Assembly (NCBI GenBank): GCA_039105265.1
Contig: JAPFFF010000010.1
Location: 496,001 to 560,000, forward strand
Source of the DNA: Tritrichomonas musculus
Taxonomy: Eukaryota > Parabasalia > Tritrichomonadida > Tritrichomonadidae
Direction: 5' to 3'
DNA length: 64,000 nt
Part shown: positions 59,547 through 64,000 of the stretch, one piece after another
How positions within the stretch are numbered: the first letter of the stretch is position 1
How the letters are laid out: each line of letters opens with the position of its first letter
Notes under the pieces: model-generated
Database searches by the model: none
The model's input: the letters and a program-made list of their open reading frames with translations, nothing else
What the model was told of the DNA's origin: nothing
Made by a program: the position numbers and the translations under genes

Positions 59547-60155
59547 AGCTTTCCAATTAGGATCTTTTTTGAAGTCATCTGGTGCTTCTTCTTCTTCTTT
59601 TTCTTCTTCTTTTTCAATCCATTCTTCTTCCTCTTCTTCCTCTTCCTCTTCTTCATCTTCATCAGTATCTGGGAAACAGCCATTTTTAATACGATCATTT
59701 TGGCATAGAATTTCCATGTATTCTTTGATGACCTCAAATTCGGCTCGATCATCAACTTCCGACTGAATTTGAAACATATTTGACCTTCGTAAGGTGTCAA
59801 AACTGAGGCGATTATGGTCAGATTTGCCTTTTCCTTTGAATGTTTTGTATAGGTAAAACATCGCCAAACCTCGAATTATTCGTTTTTGTTCAGCTCCGTT
59901 GAAATAGTAACTATTAAGTCCGACTTTTTCTGGGATTTTGTTTGGAATTTTAGGAAATCGACGAGGCCGAACTGGTTCAACTTCAGTATACTCGGTTTCA
60001 GTGTTATCCCAAATTCGGGGGTTTTCCTCTTTATCAAGAGAAGTTTCGGACCGTTTTGGCACATTTCGTAATCGTTCAATAATATCATCATGAGTTTCGA
60101 CATTATCTTCAGTATCAGCTGGTTCATCTATGGTTACCTGGTGCTCGGACGACAT
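59544..60155 (-). CDS. Terminal acidic-tailed protein of element C, 203 aa
   Basis: The start was chosen at ATG 60155 (MSSEHQVTIDEP), directly downstream of CTCACCTCATCACCTCATT, as in element A. The N-terminal ~80 residues are polar and differ from A's KQKEQE repeat. The core NSYYFNGAEQKRIIRGLAMFYLYKTFK (~95-121) matches A's gene at 20311-20805. A long Glu run (~165-195) and the end DFKKDPNWKA follow. The two are orthologous or paralogous proteins held at opposite ends of the element. The function is unknown. Confidence 0.7.
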   Translation of the reverse strand: MSSEHQVTIDEPADTEDNVETHDDIIERLRNVPKRSETSLDKEENPRIWDNTETEYTEVEPVRPRRFPKIPNKIPEKVGLNSYYFNGAEQKRIIRGLAMFYLYKTFKGKGKSDHNRLSFDTLRRSNMFQIQSEVDDRAEFEVIKEYMEILCQNDRIKNGCFPDTDEDEEEEEEEEEEEWIEKEEEKEEEEAPDDFKKDPNWKA

Positions 60156-60298
60156 AAGTAAAAATGAGGTGATGAGGTGAGCACGAAAAATCATATTTTT
60201 ATTTGGGTCCCTCATGGGGTACCCCCTAGTTTTTGGGGTGGCGACCGTTTACCAAAAATCTAATTTTTCCTCGCGAGGTCATCACATCACTTTTTTAC
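60156..60298. promoter_or_regulatory. Terminal bidirectional promoter of element C
   Basis: 143 bp between divergent starts. The plus-strand side carries GCGACCGTTTACCAAAAATC, TAATTTTTCCTCGCGAGGTC and ATCACATCACTTTTTT up to the ATG. The minus-strand side carries GGGTCCCTC (as GAGGGACCC), AAATATGATTTTTCG and GCTCACCTCATCACCTCATT. A central GGGGTACCCC palindrome is extra compared with A. Confidence 0.7.
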
Positions 60299-62698
60299 AT
60301 GTCCCACCAAGGCAACAACACCACAAGACAAAGGCTACACTCTCAAAAAGAGAAGCAAAAGCAAACCTATGATGAAATAGGAGCTACAAATAAAAATGGT
60401 ATGCAAAGGCAAATTTCTGATGGCATTCAAATTTCTACACATGGCTCAAAAAATCCACGTTTTCAACAAATAAGTCAACCAGTTCCAAATAAAAGAAGCT
60501 TATCATCAGATGAAGATTATAGCTCAGAAGTCGAATTTATTACAGAAGATGCATACAAATCTCAGCCAACACCAATAATTAAGAAAAATCAGCCAAAAGC
60601 ACAGAAAAGTGATGATGACCCCAAAGAAGTTATCAAAAATTTAGATTGTCAGGAAAAAGTTGACACTCCAGAAGAAGATCAAAATATTCACCATCATCAT
60701 TTAACCCTTCCATCAGACATAACCCCGGAGCAATGGCAAGAATTTGAAGACAATGGCATTCAATCAAAATCTGAAATAATTTCATGGTTAGCTGATCAGG
60801 AATTCATTCGTTTTATAGAAGATGACGAAATGAATGAAATTGTTGCACGATTGATTTGCATGGAATTATTCAAATCAAATTTGGCACATACATTTGTTGA
60901 TGATTACGACGAAAACGGCAATATAAAAATCTGGACAGATATATTTATGGACCATTTCAAATCAATCAATGCTGATATTCTCGGAAAGAAAAATGAAGAA
61001 ATCATGAAAACAATGTTTCAATATTATCAAGATGAAAACAATTTACCAGACGATCTGAGAAAAATTTTGAAATTTATGAAAACAAAAACCTTTACCGGTC
61101 TACATTCATATCTCAAATTGGTGTTTTCAACAGATGAGACAAGTCAAGCTACAAGAAACGAAATCGACAGGAAAGAAAGAGAACAATACATGGAATGGAA
61201 AGAAAAAGTCCAATTAGAAGATTTGAATGAAACAATCAAACCAGTGTCAGTTGAAAAGACGAAAAATAAACCAGAACCAAAAAAGAAAACAGATTCAAAA
61301 AAGAAATCTAAGACAGGAAAGAAAACAGATTCAAAAAAGAAATCTAAGACAGGAAAGAAAACAGATTCAAAAAAGAAATCACCTTCAAAAAGAAAACTCG
61401 AAAGAATGAACAGAGTTATTCAACCTGCTAAACCTGATAAACCTGCTAAATCTGATAAACCTGCTAAATCTGATAAACCTGATAAATCTGATAAACGCGA
61501 TAAACCAAAGAAAAAGATCACAAGCCGATCACAAGTTCCCCGTGCGAAAGATGTTCAACAAACACCTCCACCTCCAGCGCCAACTCCAAGAATAATATTG
61601 GTATCTGGTCAACAAAAGAGACAGATAAGAGAATTATCAGAAATGCTCCACCTGATATACCCAGAAAAAGCAGACAACGAAATAACAAAAATTGCAAGAG
61701 AAAGAGTTCTCAATCCTGACAAATTTGCTGATTCCGATGATTGGGAATTAGATGAACTACTCACTGAAAAAGAATCGCAAATTTATTGGCGAAAATACAG
61801 GGATCAAAATATTTTACAAAACAATATCAAAAAACAATTGATTAATGACACAAAAGAAATGGTGCAATTTTCACACCCTGACTGGAATGAAGAAAAATTG
61901 GAAGACGAAATTGAAAAAAGAATTCAAATAAAGTTGGACGAAGGTGAATTATTGGAAGTCTTAACCGTCTTGGATTTGGTAACTCAAAAGGAACAGGATC
62001 AATGGAGCGCTCATGTTTTATTGGTAAGACAATGGTCAACAAAAATTGATGAATTCAGTCGGATCTTATCAAAAATTCAGGACGTCTCACAAAATATCGC
62101 CAAAAAAGAAGTTGAAGAAAGATTGAAGCCATTCATGGAAAAAGGCAAGCAACCGTTTGAAGTTCAGAAATGCCATTTCTTTACCAACGAAGAGTCTGAA
62201 AAATACAAAGAATGGCAAAAGAAGGTCAATAGTGAACAAATCCTTAATCATTTAAAAAGAAGGGAATCACCAGAAAAAATACAAGAAAAAGTCATGGCTG
62301 CAAATAAACAACCACTAACAATGTCTGATGAAGATTATGATAAAGTTGTCAAACAAATGAATGAAACAATTCGCAAAAATGCCTCAAAACTTCAAATACC
62401 CGAAGACGAAATGAATGATCATTCGGATGAATTAGCAATACAAAAAAGAGCAGAATTAGAAAATGCTATCAAAATCATTCATGGCTGCAACGATGAAAAA
62501 GCAAAGAAAATTGCCGAAGAAAAGATCGAAAATTATTCAAAAACCAAAACGCACATGCAATGGTACTACCTGAGTATTGATCAATTTCTAAGACCTGACG
62601 AAAGAGAAATCTATCATCAAAACGAGACACCAAAAGACGTGGTAGATGTCCTCTCCAGTGATGACGATTTTGACGCTTTCCCACACTACGATGATTGA
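60299..62698 (+). CDS. Terminal helical-repeat protein of element C, 799 aa
   Basis: The start was chosen at ATG 60299 (MSHQGNNTTRQ), at the end of the conserved promoter block. The N-terminal ~140 residues are disordered. Then comes a helical domain with EFEDNGIQSKSEIISWLADQ and VARLICMELF, matching the first domain of A's gene at 18796-20178. A Lys-rich linker (~340-425) has three KKTDSKKKS(K) units and then KPDKPAKSD repeats. About four copies of the ~70-residue module follow (ARERV...LLTEKESQIYW; EDEIEKRI...LVTQKEQDQW; KEVEERL...FTNEESEKYKEW; and a C-terminal one ending RPDEREIY). The function is unknown; the basic linker may bind nucleic acid. Confidence 0.75.
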   Translation: MSHQGNNTTRQRLHSQKEKQKQTYDEIGATNKNGMQRQISDGIQISTHGSKNPRFQQISQPVPNKRSLSSDEDYSSEVEFITEDAYKSQPTPIIKKNQPKAQKSDDDPKEVIKNLDCQEKVDTPEEDQNIHHHHLTLPSDITPEQWQEFEDNGIQSKSEIISWLADQEFIRFIEDDEMNEIVARLICMELFKSNLAHTFVDDYDENGNIKIWTDIFMDHFKSINADILGKKNEEIMKTMFQYYQDENNLPDDLRKILKFMKTKTFTGLHSYLKLVFSTDETSQATRNEIDRKEREQYMEWKEKVQLEDLNETIKPVSVEKTKNKPEPKKKTDSKKKSKTGKKTDSKKKSKTGKKTDSKKKSPSKRKLERMNRVIQPAKPDKPAKSDKPAKSDKPDKSDKRDKPKKKITSRSQVPRAKDVQQTPPPPAPTPRIILVSGQQKRQIRELSEMLHLIYPEKADNEITKIARERVLNPDKFADSDDWELDELLTEKESQIYWRKYRDQNILQNNIKKQLINDTKEMVQFSHPDWNEEKLEDEIEKRIQIKLDEGELLEVLTVLDLVTQKEQDQWSAHVLLVRQWSTKIDEFSRILSKIQDVSQNIAKKEVEERLKPFMEKGKQPFEVQKCHFFTNEESEKYKEWQKKVNSEQILNHLKRRESPEKIQEKVMAANKQPLTMSDEDYDKVVKQMNETIRKNASKLQIPEDEMNDHSDELAIQKRAELENAIKIIHGCNDEKAKKIAEEKIENYSKTKTHMQWYYLSIDQFLRPDEREIYHQNETPKDVVDVLSSDDDFDAFPHYDD

Positions 62699-62771
62699 GA
62701 GGTCGTAATAAAAAAAACTCTCAAAAAAGATTTAGGTTTTTAATAAACCAATTTAATTAATTAATTTTTAT

Positions 62772-63170
62772 TTATTTCTTTTCTTTATCTTTTTCTTCTT
62801 CTTTTTCAGTAGTTTCTTTTGGTATGGGAATCGGAACGAATTTGCCAGAATCATAACCAATCATCATTCCAGGCGACAAAAATGGTCGAATAAACTCAAT
62901 ATGAGTATCGAACCAAAGAATTAATTTGTCTTTCGATCTAATTTCTTCCCTTGAAAGACTTGGAGTTTCTGATGGAATATTATGATCAATACAATGCATC
63001 ATAACTTTTGCAACTGCTGCTAATTTTTGATGGGATACATTTTCCCCATACCTTGATTTCAACATTTTCCAACCTTGAGTTCTTTTTGGATTTCTCATGT
63101 CTTTTGCAGACATAGCTGGTATATCATCTTTAATTTCAAATTGTTCAGGAACACTTTGTTTGTCCGACAT
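62772..63170 (-). CDS. Polinton protein, 132 aa, unknown
   Basis: The gene ends 73 bp from the end of the helical-repeat gene (convergent) and starts at ATG 63170. It is a mixed helical domain with NPKRTQGWKMLKSRYGENVS, HQKLAAVAKVMMHCIDHNIP and DKLILWFDTHIEFIRPFLSP, then a Lys/Glu tail. No recognised family. The gene has no counterpart in the visible part of element A. Confidence 0.65.
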   Translation of the reverse strand: MSDKQSVPEQFEIKDDIPAMSAKDMRNPKRTQGWKMLKSRYGENVSHQKLAAVAKVMMHCIDHNIPSETPSLSREEIRSKDKLILWFDTHIEFIRPFLSPGMMIGYDSGKFVPIPIPKETTEKEEEKDKEKK

Positions 63171-63258
63171 TAAAAAAAATGAACTTTTTCACTAGGCGAC
63201 CGTTAACCAAAAAATCTAATTTTTTCTCGTGAGGTCATCACATCATTTTTATACCAGC
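63171..63258. promoter_or_regulatory. Third copy of the conserved element promoter block
   Basis: 88 bp between divergent starts. GGCGACCGTTAACCAAAAAA, then TCTAATTTTTTCTCGTGAGG and TCATCACATCATTTTT precede the plus-strand ATG at 63259. This is the same block as at 60241-60297 and, inverted, 20179-20236. It is internal, not terminal, so the motif is a promoter rather than part of the terminal repeat. Confidence 0.7.
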
Positions 63259-63537
63259 ATGGAAGCCCGTACGATCCAACACTTACTCGAAGTTGTCGAA
63301 GCTCTTGATAGTGTTCATGAATGGAGAACTATTTCTGATGATCTTGATCAAAGAGAAAAAATGGCATATATGCTCCAAGAAGCTGCAACCAATATGAATC
63401 ACATTGATGATGTTCGTGTGATAATGAATGATGGAGATAGCTCAAATGAAGAAAAAGCTAACGAACTTGAATGCTTCTTCATTGAAGAATTAAAGGCAGG
63501 TTTGAAAAATCTCAAACGCTGGAACGAAAGGAAATAA
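63259..63537 (+). CDS. Small acidic helical Polinton protein, 92 aa
   Basis: The start was chosen at ATG 63259 (MEARTIQHLLEVVEALD), right after the conserved promoter block. The product is entirely helical and mostly acidic with a basic C-terminus (KNLKRWNERK). No known family is recognised. Small acidic helical proteins can act as regulators or DNA mimics, but nothing here shows it. Confidence 0.6.
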   Translation: MEARTIQHLLEVVEALDSVHEWRTISDDLDQREKMAYMLQEAATNMNHIDDVRVIMNDGDSSNEEKANELECFFIEELKAGLKNLKRWNERK

Positions 63538-63563
63538 TTAATTAAATAAACAATTCAATTTAC

Positions 63564-63630
63564 TGCATTTTTTGACACTCTTTTTATTTTTGCATTTTTT
63601 GACACTCTTTTTATTTTTGCATTTTCTGAC
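63564..63630. repeat. 27-bp tandem repeat between convergent genes
   Basis: TGCATTTTTTGACACTCTTT plus TTATTTT is repeated at 63564 and 63591, with a partial third unit at 63618. It lies between the stop codons of the 92-aa gene and the integrase gene, where 3' ends of both transcripts must form, so a role in termination or polyadenylation is possible. Confidence 0.7.
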
Positions 63631-63633
63631 AAT

Positions 63634-64000
63634 TCAAATAGGATCTAATCTATAACGAGGTAATATTTGAGTATTTCCTTTAAGATCTTGTATTAAATAT
63701 TTACCATTTTGAAAACCTTTTACAAAAAATCTACCAGGTTGAGTTATTGATCGTCTTTTTTTAAGAGTGTCTTTATTATTATATACAATTACTTCTTGGT
63801 TTTCTTTTAAATTATAACCTTTTTGAGCAGAAACATTATAATTAGCTTGAGAAATACGTCTACAAATAAAAGTATATAAATCAGAATTATTTTGCATTTG
63901 ACTAGGGGAAACATTCATACCTGCATATTTTGACAAAGTTAAGTGTGGGGCATTATTATATTGAACAACTAATTCTTTTAATATTTCAGGGGAGATTTCT
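63634..64000 (-). CDS. Polinton integrase (rve type), C-terminal part; continues right of window
   Basis: The frame is open to the right edge; about 121 residues are visible. The first visible part, ELVVQYNNAPHLTL, matches the end of retroviral-type integrase cores (Tyr-Asn-x2-Pro-His), which join element ends to target DNA. It is followed by a helical connector and a C-terminal SH3/chromo-like strand set (PGRFFVKGFQNGKYLIQDL) that ends LPRYRLDPI. The catalytic DDE residues would lie outside. Its position close to the terminal repeat agrees with known Polinton gene order. The visible part looks whole. Confidence 0.82.
   Translation of the reverse strand, partial: EISPEILKELVVQYNNAPHLTLSKYAGMNVSPSQMQNNSDLYTFICRRISQANYNVSAQKGYNLKENQEVIVYNNKDTLKKRRSITQPGRFFVKGFQNGKYLIQDLKGNTQILPRYRLDPI

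Larger units (their letters stand above)
59265..64000. mobile_element. Polinton/Maverick element C (integrase end, continues right of window)
   Basis: It begins with the same terminal repeat as element A but inverted (59265-59546). In order it carries a divergent terminal gene pair, a convergent/divergent pair of small genes and the C-terminal part of an integrase on the minus strand at the right edge. Capsid genes would lie further right. All genes in view look whole. TIR similarity to A puts it in the same family with recent activity. Confidence 0.85.

Overview
The window looks like nuclear DNA of a parabasalid protist (Trichomonas/Tritrichomonas type). The evidence is very AT-rich, intron-poor DNA; protein kinases fused to long Sel1-repeat arrays; decayed ankyrin-repeat genes with spacers; TA-flanked mariner-like short elements; and several Maverick/Polinton pieces. 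The genus is inferred from gene families and not proven.

Layout. (1) 1-21083 is the right-hand part of a Polinton, element A, whose left end lies outside the window. It carries a giant Lys/Glu-rich helical protein, a packaging ATPase, small virion-type proteins, two tandem major-capsid-type genes, a small capsid-like gene, a cassette of fibre-like genes, a terminal divergent gene pair and a ~281-bp terminal inverted repeat (TIR). (2) 21084-25090 is non-coding and includes a 1.85-kb TA-flanked DNA element with 46-bp TIRs. (3) ~25091-33884 is element B, a second Polinton-like piece on the minus strand. It holds only fibre-cassette genes and one small virion-like gene. (4) 33885-59264 is host DNA: an actobindin-like actin-binding protein, an HxxxD acyltransferase, two kinase-Sel1 proteins, two ankyrin loci in different stages of decay, a DASS/SLC13 anion transporter, short gene fragments, MITEs, minisatellites and hairpins. 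(5) 59265-64000 is the end of another Polinton, element C. It begins with the same TIR and has a divergent gene pair related to that of element A, two small genes and the C-terminal part of an integrase that runs off the right edge.

A and C belong to one family and point away from each other, with ~38 kb of host and B DNA between their TIRs. Their TIRs are about 97% alike by eye, but the neighbouring proteins are only distantly related. The simplest reading is that the window shows the two opposite ends of one element type (integrase end in C, fibre end in A), each capped by a paralogous, divergently transcribed gene pair. A conserved promoter block (GACCGTTTACC...AAAATCTAATTTTT...TCATCACATCA) recurs three times in A and C.

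The most novel material is in the Polintons: the fibre cassette with its LYLYxP / FGxxWxLxxDGxxWxG module (separate genes in A, combined in one 1760-residue protein in B), the repeated ~70-residue helical module of the terminal proteins, and the giant repeat protein at the left edge. In the host part, the sharp GC jump inside the minus-strand kinase-Sel1 gene and the ankyrin array interrupted by regular spacers stand out.
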